Shown: one piece after another, positions 10,764-18,959 of the stretch
Layout of the letters: each line of letters starts with the position of its first letter
How positions within the stretch are numbered: the stretch's first letter is position 1
DNA from: Pseudomonadota bacterium
GTDB taxonomy: Bacteria; Pseudomonadota; Gammaproteobacteria; Xanthomonadales; Xanthomonadaceae
Direction of reading: 5' to 3'
Length of the DNA: 64,000 nt
Assembly (NCBI GenBank): GCA_023390905.1
Contig: JAEWBY010000011.1
Span: 62,001-126,000 of the forward strand
Translations under genes and position numbers: made by a program
The notes under the pieces: model-generated
Told to the model about the DNA's origin: nothing
Databases searched by the model: none
Seen by the model: only the letters and a program-made list of their open reading frames with translations

Positions 10764-11834
10764 ATGAGCAGACCGCCCAAGCCCGACAACGAGGAAGCCC
10801 GCCTGGCCGCATTGCGGAGCTTCGACATCCTCGACACCGATCCCGAGCTGGCGTTCGATGATCTGGTGACGATCGCGGCCGGCGTCTGCGCGGTGCCGAT
10901 GGCGCTGGTCACGCTGATCGACGACGAGCGGCAGTGGTTCAAGGCGCGCATCGGGCTGGAAGACACGGAGACTCCGCGCGACACCGCGTTCTGCGCGCAT
11001 GCGATCCTGCAGCCGGATCGGGTGACGGTCATCAACGATGCCACGCGCGACGCGCGCTTCAGCGACCACCCGCAGGTGCGGTCCGATCCGGGTATCCGCT
11101 TCTATGCCGGCGCGCCGCTGCTGTCGGCCGAAGGCCTGGCACTCGGCACGCTGTGCGTGGTCGACTACACGCCACGCGAACTGGAGCCGTTCCAACTGGC
11201 CGCGTTGCAGGCGCTGTCGAGGCAGGCGGGCCATCTGATCCAGTTGCGCCGGGTGAGCCGTGAACTGAGCCATCAACTGCGCGAACGCGAGTGGTACGAA
11301 CAGCAACTGCAGCACTACCAGCAGGAACTGGAACGGTTGAATGCGGACCTGACCGAGCAGACCCGCACCGATCCGCTGACCGGGCTTCCCAACCGCCGCG
11401 CATTCGCGGTGGCGCTGGCCGCGGCGATCGAAAAATCGCGTGGCGGCGGCGAACCCTTCGCGGTGGCCGTGCTGGATGTCGATCATTTCAAGACGGTCAA
11501 CGATCTGCACGGTCACGATGAAGGCGACCGCGTGCTCGCCGCATTGGCCGATCTGCTGCGCGCACAGTTCGCCGGGCGTGGCATGGCCGCGCGCTACGGC
11601 GGCGAGGAATTCGTCATCCTCATCCCGGCGAGCAGGCTCGATGAGGCGCGGCTGCATTGCGAATACGTGCGACAGAGTGTCGGGCTGCTGGCGACCGGCC
11701 TGCCGATCTCGGTGAGCATCGGCTTGACTGCGTTCCAGATCGGCGACACGCCGGAGGACATCTTCAAGCGCGCCGATGCCGCCCTCTACGAAGCCAAGCG
11801 CGGCGGCCGTGATCGCGTGGTGTCGTCGAACTGA
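10764..11834 (+). CDS. GAF-GGDEF diguanylate cyclase
   Basis: A 356-residue soluble diguanylate cyclase making c-di-GMP from two GTP. It has a GAF sensor domain (about 10-165, with DTAFCAHAIL and YAGAPL), a coiled-coil linker (about 175-210, REREWYEQQLQHYQQELERL), and a GGDEF domain with the active-site variant GGEEF (ARYGGEEFVIL). The RxxD product-inhibition site normally found just upstream is absent (the sequence reads FAGRGMAARYGG), so feedback inhibition is probably lost. The start at 10764 has GGAG 9 nt upstream; an ATG at 10656 would only add an untypical extension. A GGATAAT box near 10704 may be its promoter. Confidence 0.9.
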   Translation: MSRPPKPDNEEARLAALRSFDILDTDPELAFDDLVTIAAGVCAVPMALVTLIDDERQWFKARIGLEDTETPRDTAFCAHAILQPDRVTVINDATRDARFSDHPQVRSDPGIRFYAGAPLLSAEGLALGTLCVVDYTPRELEPFQLAALQALSRQAGHLIQLRRVSRELSHQLREREWYEQQLQHYQQELERLNADLTEQTRTDPLTGLPNRRAFAVALAAAIEKSRGGGEPFAVAVLDVDHFKTVNDLHGHDEGDRVLAALADLLRAQFAGRGMAARYGGEEFVILIPASRLDEARLHCEYVRQSVGLLATGLPISVSIGLTAFQIGDTPEDIFKRADAALYEAKRGGRDRVVSSN

Positions 11835-11859
11835 GGCAGACCGTGCGTGATCGTGTGGC

Positions 11860-12810
11860 TCAGTCGATCAGGTTCTTCGCTTCGGACGTTCCCAGCACTT
11901 CCGGATGCTGCACGGGCGAAGGGCGGCGTTCGAGCAGCGGGTGCAGGAACACGGCGGCCAGAATGATCGTCACGCCCAGGTAGAACAGCGGCGTCAGTTC
12001 GCGCTGCTCGCCCAACAGCAGGACGGCCAGCACGATCGCGTAGACCGGTTCGAGATTGGTCACCAGTTGCACGCCATACGCAGTGAGGTGGCGCAGCGCC
12101 ACCAGTGACAGCGCGAACGGCAGCAGCGTGCACAGCAGCGAGAGCACGAGCAGCCACGTGGCGTCGAGCGCGCTCGGCCAGGCCAACAGCGTGCCGGCGA
12201 AGACGGGAAAGAGCATGGGCATCAGCGGCGCGAGCAGGGTCAGCAGCAGCGTGCCGGCGCCCAGTTCCAGCGCGGTCACGGTGAGCGGGTCGCCATGATC
12301 GACGAGCCGCTTGTTGAGCGAACCGAACAGCGCCACCAGCAGTGCCGACACGGCACCGACCGCGATGCCCAGGCGCATGCCGTCCGGAACGCCGCCGACC
12401 ACCAGCGCCACGCCCGGCAGCACGGCAATCCCGAAGCCCAGTTCGCGCAACGAGAACGGCCGCCTGGCGAGCCAGGGTTCGACCACGGCGGTGAACGCCG
12501 GCGCCAAGGCAATGCAGGTCGCCGCCACCGATGCATTGGCGAGCTTGATCGCGCCATAGAACGTCAACCAGTGCAGCGCGACCAGCCCGCCGATGCCCGC
12601 GTAGGCCAGCACCAGCCGCAGCGGCAGCGCACGCACCCCACGCCACACGCGCGGCACCAGCGCCAGCGCGACCACCACGATCAACATGCGCCACCACACC
12701 AGCGGCAACGCCGGCAGCGTGATCAACTTGCCGAGGATGGCGGTGAAGCCCCACAGCAGGACACAGAAATGGATTTGCAGTTGCGCGCGGGCGTGGGGCG
12801 TCATGGGCAT
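11860..12810 (-). CDS. EamA-family (DMT) transporter
   Basis: A 316-residue inner-membrane protein with about ten hydrophobic helices in two EamA repeats (repeat 1 from IHFCVLLWGFTAILGKL, repeat 2 from IAVGAVSALLVALFGSL). The family exports small metabolites or amino acids; the substrate here is unknown. The start at 12810 (or 12804, two codons later) is chosen because the first membrane helix then starts directly. There is no clear Shine-Dalgarno. The gene is convergent with the GAF-GGDEF gene and divergent from the vgrG island. Confidence 0.85.
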   Translation of the reverse strand: MPMTPHARAQLQIHFCVLLWGFTAILGKLITLPALPLVWWRMLIVVVALALVPRVWRGVRALPLRLVLAYAGIGGLVALHWLTFYGAIKLANASVAATCIALAPAFTAVVEPWLARRPFSLRELGFGIAVLPGVALVVGGVPDGMRLGIAVGAVSALLVALFGSLNKRLVDHGDPLTVTALELGAGTLLLTLLAPLMPMLFPVFAGTLLAWPSALDATWLLVLSLLCTLLPFALSLVALRHLTAYGVQLVTNLEPVYAIVLAVLLLGEQRELTPLFYLGVTIILAAVFLHPLLERRPSPVQHPEVLGTSEAKNLID

Positions 12811-13082
12811 GCGCGGATTGTCGCTGAACTCGACGCTTCTTGCGAAGCGTTGGAGGGAGTCATCAACGTCAGAGGCAAGTGCCACGCAACGGTGCAATAA
12901 CGAGACACGCGGGCTCGTTTGCAGCATGCCGACGGTCGGTAAACAAACATTGACGATCCGTGCAGGCGTCTGCGGCGGGCAAACTCTTGCCCATCAAAGT
13001 GACAAAACTAAGTCTGCTCGCCGAGGTATTTACAGGGCGGATTGAGTGAGCCAATTTCGCTCCGGTTTGAAAGGAGCGGCAC
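12811..13082. other. Intergenic region upstream of the type VI island
   Basis: 272 bp between divergent genes with no supported coding region. It is noticeably richer in A/T than its surroundings (for example around 12950-13030), as expected for promoters in both directions. An AAAGGAG at 13070-13076 is the ribosome-binding site for vgrG, 6 nt before its ATG. No firm -10/-35 pair could be assigned by eye. Confidence 0.4.
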
Positions 13083-15170
13083 ATGGCAGCACAGTCGGAT
13101 GTGGAGTTTGCGCTGGAGGTGGAGGGAGCGCGGTTTGAGGTGGTGCGCTTCGAGTTGCAGGAAGGTGTGAGCCAGGTATTCCGGCTGTGGCTGGAGCTGG
13201 GCAGTTGCCAGGCGCAGGTGCAGGCCGATGCGCTGCTGGATGCGCAGGCGGTGTTCCGCATCGTGCGCGCGGGCGAGCCGGTGTGCGAGGTGCACGGCAT
13301 CGTCACCGCATTCGAGCAGGGCCGGCGCGGTGTTCGCCGCGCGCGCCATGCGATGGTGGTGGAGCCACCGCTGGCACGGCTGGGGCTGTGGCACGGCAGC
13401 CGCATCCACCAGCAGCAGGAGGTGCCGGCGCTGTTCCAGGCCCGGTTCAAGGAACGCCGGTTGCATGCCCGGTGGCGCACGGCCCAGCCGCATGCGGTGC
13501 GCGAGTACTGCGTGCAGCACCGGGAGACGGACTTGGCCTTCTTCGCCCGCTGCCTGGGCGAGGAGGGGCTGGTCTGGTACTTCGATGCCGGGGCCCGCTC
13601 GCAGCTGTGCATCACCGACGTGCTGCCGGCCGGTCCGCGGCTGGAGGCGCCGGTGCGGTATGTGCCGCAGGCCGGCGGTGATGCCGGAGGCCCGCACGTG
13701 TGGCGCTGGACGGTGCGCCGGCAACTGGCGGTGACCCGGGCGGTGCAGCGCGACTACACCTTCAGGAATCCGCCGTATTCGCTGGAACAGCGCAGCCAGG
13801 CGCGCGAAGGGGTGGGCGACTACGAGTTCTACGACGCCCCGGGCCGCTACAAGCGCGATGAGGCCGGCCAGCCGTTCACTGTCACCAAGCTGGCGTCCCT
13901 GCGCAACGCGGCCCTGCAGGCCCAGCTGGAAGGCGATGATGCGCGCCTGTGGCCGGGGCTGGCCTTCACGCTGGACGGCGAGGCGTTCGACGAGGCCGAA
14001 GACGCCGAACCCACGTCCGGCCCCTGGCGCATCGTGTCCATGCACCACCGCGGCGAGCAGTCGGTCTCGCAGGAGGAAGAGGCCGCCGGCGCCGAACACG
14101 GCACCCGCTATGCCTATACGGCCACGGCCGTGCCGGCCCAAGCCAACTGGCAGGCGCCGCTGCCGCCGCGTCCGGTCATGGATGGGCCGCAGGTGGCGCA
14201 TGTGGTGGGGCCGGAGCAGGAAGAGATTTTCTGCGACGAACTGGGCCGGGTGCACGTGTGGTTCCCGTGGGACCGGGCCGGCCCGCGCGAGAACGCCACC
14301 TGCTGGATGCGCGTTTCTCAAGGCTGGGCCGGGGCCGGCTACGGGCTGTTCACCCTGCCGCGCATCGGCCACGAGGTCATCGTCTCCTTCCTGGACGGGG
14401 ACCCGGACCAGCCGCTCATCACCGGCCGGACCCACCCCCTCACCCAGCGCCCGCCGTATGCGCTGCCGCAGCACAAGACCCGCAGCACGTGGAAGAGCCA
14501 GACCCACAAGGGCCGGGGTTCCAACGAAATCCGCTTCGAGGACCACGCCGGGCAGGAGGAGCTCTACGTCCATGCGCAGAAGGACCAGAACATCCTCGTC
14601 GAACACAACGAAACCACCCGCATCGGCCATGACCGCCGCGAGGCGGTGGGCAACGACGAGGTCCTCACCCTTGGCCAAGACCGCCAGCACACCCTCGGCC
14701 GCGACGACACCCTGCACGTGGGCCAGGACCGCCGCCTGGGCATCGGCCGCGACCAGCGCATCGACCTCGGCCGCACCGGCACGCTGCACGTGGGCCAGGA
14801 CCTCATCGAACAGGTCGGCAACCTCAGGCAGCAGACCACCGCCACCGACTGGCGCATCCAGACCGGCGGGCACTGCACGCACACCGTGGCTGGCCGGCAT
14901 GAAATCGAGGCCGCAGAGCGCATCAGACAGCGCACGCGCGAACACCACGTGGAAGCGGCAGACCGCATCGTCATACGCGGGCCGGGCGGCACCATCACCA
15001 TCGATGACAGCGGCATCACGCTCGACGGCATTCTCATCGAGATGAAAGGCCCGGTCCAAACAGAATCCAACACGTCTCCAAGCATCGATGCACTAAAAGC
15101 GCGCGCGAAGCAGGCAGATCCTGTCTGCATCCCCTGCCTGTTGAAGAAGATCAGGAGGAGTCAGTTGTGA
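13083..15170 (+). CDS. vgrG: Type VI secretion tip protein VgrG (Rhs/TssI family)
   Basis: A 695-residue VgrG, the trimeric spike at the tip of the type VI secretion needle that carries effectors into target cells. The gp27-like base domain (about 1-390) contains VREYCVQHRETDLAFFARCLGEEGL in shorter recognisable pieces, such as the YCVQHRETDLAF stretch. The gp5-OB fold (about 395-460) has GPEQEEIFCDELGRVHVWF and the typical GYGLFTLPRIGHEVIVSFLDG in parts. The beta-helix stalk is visible as repeating VGxDxxxxxGxD units (about 515-585). The C-terminal extension past residue 650 ends in VCIPCLLKK, a likely docking site for the adaptor encoded next. No separate effector domain is fused. Core type VI structural genes are not in this window. 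Confidence 0.94.
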   Translation: MAAQSDVEFALEVEGARFEVVRFELQEGVSQVFRLWLELGSCQAQVQADALLDAQAVFRIVRAGEPVCEVHGIVTAFEQGRRGVRRARHAMVVEPPLARLGLWHGSRIHQQQEVPALFQARFKERRLHARWRTAQPHAVREYCVQHRETDLAFFARCLGEEGLVWYFDAGARSQLCITDVLPAGPRLEAPVRYVPQAGGDAGGPHVWRWTVRRQLAVTRAVQRDYTFRNPPYSLEQRSQAREGVGDYEFYDAPGRYKRDEAGQPFTVTKLASLRNAALQAQLEGDDARLWPGLAFTLDGEAFDEAEDAEPTSGPWRIVSMHHRGEQSVSQEEEAAGAEHGTRYAYTATAVPAQANWQAPLPPRPVMDGPQVAHVVGPEQEEIFCDELGRVHVWFPWDRAGPRENATCWMRVSQGWAGAGYGLFTLPRIGHEVIVSFLDGDPDQPLITGRTHPLTQRPPYALPQHKTRSTWKSQTHKGRGSNEIRFEDHAGQEELYVHAQKDQNILVEHNETTRIGHDRREAVGNDEVLTLGQDRQHTLGRDDTLHVGQDRRLGIGRDQRIDLGRTGTLHVGQDLIEQVGNLRQQTTATDWRIQTGGHCTHTVAGRHEIEAAERIRQRTREHHVEAADRIVIRGPGGTITIDDSGITLDGILIEMKGPVQTESNTSPSIDALKARAKQADPVCIPCLLKKIRRSQL

Positions 15171-15757
15171 ATGTACGCAAGGCAGCGCGCTCGCGCGGAT
15201 GGACCGAGCGTGCAAACCGTATAGTTGCCGCGGCGTCCATGGATTCCACGTCGGCCGAACGCAGCTATGTAATCGTAGATTGCGCGCACGCACCCACATT
15301 GCACGCGCAGATCATCGAATCCGCGACGATGTCCTGGTGTCTTTTCGGAGACCAAGAATCGCTGCACGTGCGCACGGTAGCGCCCTACCTGCTGGAACTG
15401 GGACCTGACCACGGTCTGCATATGCTGATCGCCGAAGGTCACGGGCGGGCATGGTGCACCTACCTTCGAAGCGAACTTCCGGCGGAGAGCTTGCTGGAGC
15501 ATTTGCGACGTTTCGTCAAATGCCGGCAACCGGTGGCCGAGGTGCGCACCGTAGATGCCTATTTCGCGTTCTGGGATCCGCGCGTGGCCTTGCATTGGCT
15601 GCCAAGTCTCAGCGACGAAGCTGCTGCGCGTTTTTTCAGCGGCATCTCGGCCTTCCTGGCTGAGCATCCGACTGAGCCGGAAACACTGATCCGGTTTCGA
15701 CTGCGTGGTGGCCAAGTAATGCATGACCTGGTGCCGCTCTCCGGAGCCGATGAATGA
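15167..15757 (+). CDS. DUF4123 type VI effector adaptor/chaperone
   Basis: A 196-residue protein of the DUF4123 type. Such proteins (Tap-1/TEC) load a cognate effector onto a particular VgrG and are not themselves secreted. It starts at a GTG that overlaps the vgrG stop codon (GTGA) and has AGGAGGAG six bases upstream, so translational coupling is clear. After a basic N-terminal leader of about 25 residues come the family features YVIVDCAH, the small domain with LFGDQES and RTVAPYLLEL, and the RTVDAYFAFWDPRVALHWLP block near residues 125-150 (given here in part). The role is inferred from family and position. Confidence 0.85.
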   Translation: MNVRKAARSRGWTERANRIVAAASMDSTSAERSYVIVDCAHAPTLHAQIIESATMSWCLFGDQESLHVRTVAPYLLELGPDHGLHMLIAEGHGRAWCTYLRSELPAESLLEHLRRFVKCRQPVAEVRTVDAYFAFWDPRVALHWLPSLSDEAAARFFSGISAFLAEHPTEPETLIRFRLRGGQVMHDLVPLSGADE

Positions 15758-16584
15758 GCCGCAGCGAAATTCCAGCCGCATTCCGAGAGCGTGTGATCGC
15801 CCAACGCTGGCGCGAGTTCCACGCGAAAGCCTGCGAGCATTTTCTCCGGTTGCACGAGCCCGCGGTTTCCTGGTTCGGTAAAGAAACACTGAAGCAGGCC
15901 GCGTTGGAGGCGGTGGAGGCCGCGCGCAGGACCGGCAACAAAAGTCATGGCGGCATGCTGGATTACCTTACGATCGTCTATCTGCTCGGTCGCGAGTTCG
16001 AGATCGACGCGCAGTACCGGGATTTCGTCGAGGGCTGGATCACTTCGGCCAAGGTCAGCAGCGAAAGGCTCTACACCGAATTCCTGATCACTGATGCAAT
16101 CCGATATGCGGAAAGCGTCGCGCTTGCGCCGCACGCCTGGGCCGCTGCGCTCGATGCAGCCGACGCCGCCGTCGATCGCGTCGCCAACGACGCCATGACC
16201 GAAATGCAGGTCATCGATGCGGTCACCGATCTGTTGCGGGAAGTCTGGCCGCAACGACTGGCCCGTTTCCGCATCGATGAACTGGCTGCCGCCGGGCTGA
16301 CAGCCAAGGATCTGCCGGGCGACGAATCCCTGCTTCATGGCGATGATCTGCCCATCGTGGTCCGCGACCTCAATCAGCCGATGGGCGCGCTGGGCGTGCG
16401 AACGCCGGGCCAGTTCGCCGCGGGTGCACTGCTGGCCCTGCGCTTTGGCCGGGGCTTCGCCCGCGACCCGCGCTACGCGCCATTCGTCGCGATCGCCCGA
16501 CAGGAACAAACCGCTTCGCAACGGCTGCATGCGCTGCTCGATGCGGCACGTGATCTCAATGCCATCTGGAGTAGTCGCGCATGA
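15754..16584 (+). CDS. Unknown protein in the VgrG-effector operon, 276 aa
   Basis: A 276-residue soluble, largely helical and Ala-rich protein that I do not recognise. It has no signal peptide, membrane segment or obvious catalytic motif. Its start overlaps the adaptor stop (ATGA at 15754-15757) and its own stop overlaps the start of the lipase gene (ATGA at 16581-16584), so it is translated as part of a single coupled unit. Visible pieces are GMLDYLTIVYLLGREFEID (about 66-85), VANDAMTEMQVIDAVTDLL, and a C-terminal helical FVAIARQEQTASQRLHALL. Placement between adaptor and effector suggests a second loading or stabilising factor for the lipase, but this is inference only. Confidence 0.8.
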   Translation: MSRSEIPAAFRERVIAQRWREFHAKACEHFLRLHEPAVSWFGKETLKQAALEAVEAARRTGNKSHGGMLDYLTIVYLLGREFEIDAQYRDFVEGWITSAKVSSERLYTEFLITDAIRYAESVALAPHAWAAALDAADAAVDRVANDAMTEMQVIDAVTDLLREVWPQRLARFRIDELAAAGLTAKDLPGDESLLHGDDLPIVVRDLNQPMGALGVRTPGQFAAGALLALRFGRGFARDPRYAPFVAIARQEQTASQRLHALLDAARDLNAIWSSRA

Positions 16585-17996
16585 ACGCCGCGCAATGCTG
16601 TCCCGAACCTTCCGAACAATACCTCACCGGTCCCGGCAACCTGTGCGCGACGCTGCCATGCCACGCCGGCCAACTTCGGGTGGGCGTATTCCTCGACGGT
16701 ACCGGCAACAATATAGATCGGCCAAGCGTCCGTCTTTCCAACGTGATCAAGCTGGCCCGCGTCTACCAGATAGACAGCGAAGAAAAATCCGTGCGCTGGA
16801 TATACGCACGCGGCGTCGGCACCAACTCCAGCATGGATTTCCTTGGAGCCGCCTTCGGCAAGGGCGCGGCGCCGCGGTTCAACGGCGTGCTGCATGAGTT
16901 CCGCAACGTGCTGAAGGAATACGAGCAGGCCAACGGCGCGTTGCCAGGCACCATAGTGATGGACGTGTTCGGCTTTTCACGCGGTGCCGCGATGGCGCGC
17001 CATTTCGTCAACGTCGTCAAGCAGGGCATGTTCACCCTGCCGGCGCCGTACAATCGCATACCGGCGTCCTCCTATCGCATCGGCTTTCTTGGCGTCTTCG
17101 ACACGGTTGCTTCGTTCGGAAATCCCGGCGACAACATCGACCGTGGCTTCAGTTTCCACATCGCTGAGCACTGGTTGCAGGACGGCTGCCTGCATCTGGT
17201 CGCCAACGACGAGCACCGCGAGAACTTTCCGCTGCAGGCGCTGTTGGACGGCCAGGATCCAGCGCATCCGGTGGACATGCAGTCAGGCCGGATGCGGGAA
17301 ATCGTGCTGCCGGGAGCACACAGCGATATCGGCGGGGCCTATGAGCGGACCCCGGAACAGAGCAATGAACTGGAACGAATCACGCTGCGGATGATGTATG
17401 AGGCTGCGAGTGAGGAGGGCGTGCCAGTAGACAAAAAGTACTCCGCTAGCGCGGAACGCGAAGAAACGCTCTGGGAACACGACGCCAATGTTTCGAATGC
17501 CCATCAGCAGCTTCTACAGTATTACGAAGAAGTTCCTGGGCTCGTTGGGGCACATAGACGCTGGCGCGTTCTGGAGGTCGCCCGCGATCTCTGTGAACGA
17601 CGCAGGCGAACAAGGGGTGCAGGCTCCATCGACCAACAGGAGCGCCACGCTGAACGTCTGCGTATGGAGTCGGCGAACATTGAGCAGGAACAAGAGCGAC
17701 GATTTGAGGCCATCAAGGCCTGCTTCCCGTCCGAGAAGGAATTCAACACATTCTGGAATTTTGCCGGCGAATTCCAGAAAACCTGGGTACACCGATCGCA
17801 TGCGCCGTACCACAGCTCACTGGTGGGTATGGAGGCGGGCCGCGTGGAACTGGAGCGCCGACGCCGCGTGTATTTCAACCGGCCCAAGGACATGCAGAAG
17901 TCGCGAGAGTTCTCGCGCGTGCAACCGAAAGCCTATCCCGGCTGTGTCTGGGTGGACCGGGATTGTCTGAAGGAATTCGAGGGGAAGATGCAATGA
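16581..17996 (+). CDS. DUF2235 / Tle1-like type VI lipase effector
   Basis: A 471-residue alpha/beta hydrolase of the DUF2235 family, which includes the type VI phospholipase effectors Tle1 that attack target-cell membranes. It has FLDGTGNN (residues 37-44), the nucleophile elbow GFSRG with Ser133, a catalytic-Asp candidate D184 in GVFDTVASFG, and a His candidate H247 in PGAHSDIGGAY; all three are present. The C-terminal part (about 310-471) is highly charged and helical. The gene is coupled by ATGA overlaps to the upstream unknown gene and to the downstream exported protein. The 3' end of this gene is duplicated downstream (18882-18959, and a decayed piece at 19885-19997). Confidence 0.88.
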   Translation: MNAAQCCPEPSEQYLTGPGNLCATLPCHAGQLRVGVFLDGTGNNIDRPSVRLSNVIKLARVYQIDSEEKSVRWIYARGVGTNSSMDFLGAAFGKGAAPRFNGVLHEFRNVLKEYEQANGALPGTIVMDVFGFSRGAAMARHFVNVVKQGMFTLPAPYNRIPASSYRIGFLGVFDTVASFGNPGDNIDRGFSFHIAEHWLQDGCLHLVANDEHRENFPLQALLDGQDPAHPVDMQSGRMREIVLPGAHSDIGGAYERTPEQSNELERITLRMMYEAASEEGVPVDKKYSASAEREETLWEHDANVSNAHQQLLQYYEEVPGLVGAHRRWRVLEVARDLCERRRRTRGAGSIDQQERHAERLRMESANIEQEQERRFEAIKACFPSEKEFNTFWNFAGEFQKTWVHRSHAPYHSSLVGMEAGRVELERRRRVYFNRPKDMQKSREFSRVQPKAYPGCVWVDRDCLKEFEGKMQ

Positions 17997-18865
17997 AGTT
18001 TCGACTGAAGCGTGCCCTTGTGAGCACGCTAGCGCTTCTTGCCCATGGTGCGATGGCTCAGAGCGTGGTGGAAAATATTCCCGGCATCCACGGATATCAT
18101 GTGTTCGGTGCGCAAGCGGTGTATGCAGGCAGCCCGTTACCTCGCGACATCACCAAAGGTTCCCTGGTGCCGCTCTACTTTGGCCAGTATTTTGTGGATG
18201 GACTCGGAAATCGCGGCGAATATGCGCATGATGTTTACAGCGAGCGAAAACGGACCGCGCCCCGAGGCATGGTACTCGCGCTTTGGGCTGCCTATGAACT
18301 GGAAGACAGGGCATATGGACTACGCGAGCCGCTTTCCTTTATCAATAAGCGCTATTACTACGTCGCCGTTCGTCCCGAAGAACTGATTCCATACCCGCCC
18401 AAGTCCAGAGATCATCAGTACTACGGCATCTATGTTTCGGCCGGTGGCGTGGTGGTGAGTGATGCCGGCCTACGGCCCGAGGACACGGCGCAGGCACGTC
18501 ACTACAGCGAAGGCAAACGCAATCCGGTGTCACGCCACGCGTTCGGGCGCGAGGACACGCTGTACTACAAGCTGCTCTCGCACAACGCGCAATCGCCTTC
18601 GATTCTTGATGACACTTCGGTCTGGCACACATTGCCGGGCGTAGCCATCACCAACGCGCAATACATGGAAATGTCGCTGTGCGACCCTGCAAAACGCATG
18701 CACGCCAATGGTGGCGATTGCCGGGTGTTCCTCAGCGAAGGCGACCCGGACCTGACGCCGGAGCAGCGTACCTATGTCCGCCAACATCCGGTGACTTGGG
18801 ATGATTTCAAGGCCCTCATCAAATGGCAGAAGAAGGTGGACAAGCGCGCTATCCGCTGGCAGTGA
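17993..18865 (+). CDS. Exported putative immunity protein 1 (Tli-like)
   Basis: A 290-residue exported protein with a Sec-type signal peptide (MKFRLKRALVSTLALLAHGA, cleavage near AMAQ). The start at 17993 overlaps the lipase stop codon (ATGA) and follows AGGGGAAG. A periplasmic protein coded immediately after a Tle1-like lipase is the expected arrangement for its immunity partner, which would block incoming lipase in the periplasm. No domain is recognised. Visible features are GYHVFGAQAVYAGS, the Tyr-rich INKRYYYVAVRPEELIPYPP, and LSEGDPDLTPEQRTYVRQHP near the end. It is paralogous to the next gene: the C-terminal two-thirds is almost identical and the N-terminal third divergent. Confidence 0.8.
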   Translation: MKFRLKRALVSTLALLAHGAMAQSVVENIPGIHGYHVFGAQAVYAGSPLPRDITKGSLVPLYFGQYFVDGLGNRGEYAHDVYSERKRTAPRGMVLALWAAYELEDRAYGLREPLSFINKRYYYVAVRPEELIPYPPKSRDHQYYGIYVSAGGVVVSDAGLRPEDTAQARHYSEGKRNPVSRHAFGREDTLYYKLLSHNAQSPSILDDTSVWHTLPGVAITNAQYMEMSLCDPAKRMHANGGDCRVFLSEGDPDLTPEQRTYVRQHPVTWDDFKALIKWQKKVDKRAIRWQ

Positions 18866-18881
18866 GACTAGGATGACCATC

Positions 18882-18959
18882 GTGCAACCAAAAGCCTATC
18901 CCAGCTGTGTCTGGGTGGGCCGGGATTGTCTGAAGGAATTTAAGGGAAATCTGTCGTGA
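18882..18959 (+). pseudogene. Duplicated 3' end of the lipase gene
   Basis: Twenty-six codons plus the stop context repeat the last 26 codons of the lipase gene (17919-17996) with no indel and few substitutions: VQPKAYPGCVWV in the intact gene, VQPKAYPSCVWV here. The piece begins abruptly 17 bp after the first immunity gene and ends with a TGA that overlaps the GTG start of the second immunity gene (GTGA), mirroring the ATGA overlap of the parent. It is therefore a scar of a tandem duplication whose unit was 'lipase tail plus immunity gene'. Confidence 0.9.

Noticed and set aside
13008..15059. Minus-strand frame of about 680 residues over vgrG
   Set aside because: Shadow of vgrG; repetitive Ala/Arg/Val/Leu content and no recognisable domain.
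15167..15757. Alternative start of the DUF4123 gene inside the frame (ATG at 15239 region)
   Set aside because: The GTG at 15167 overlaps the vgrG stop and has AGGAGGAG at ideal spacing, so the longer form is favoured.
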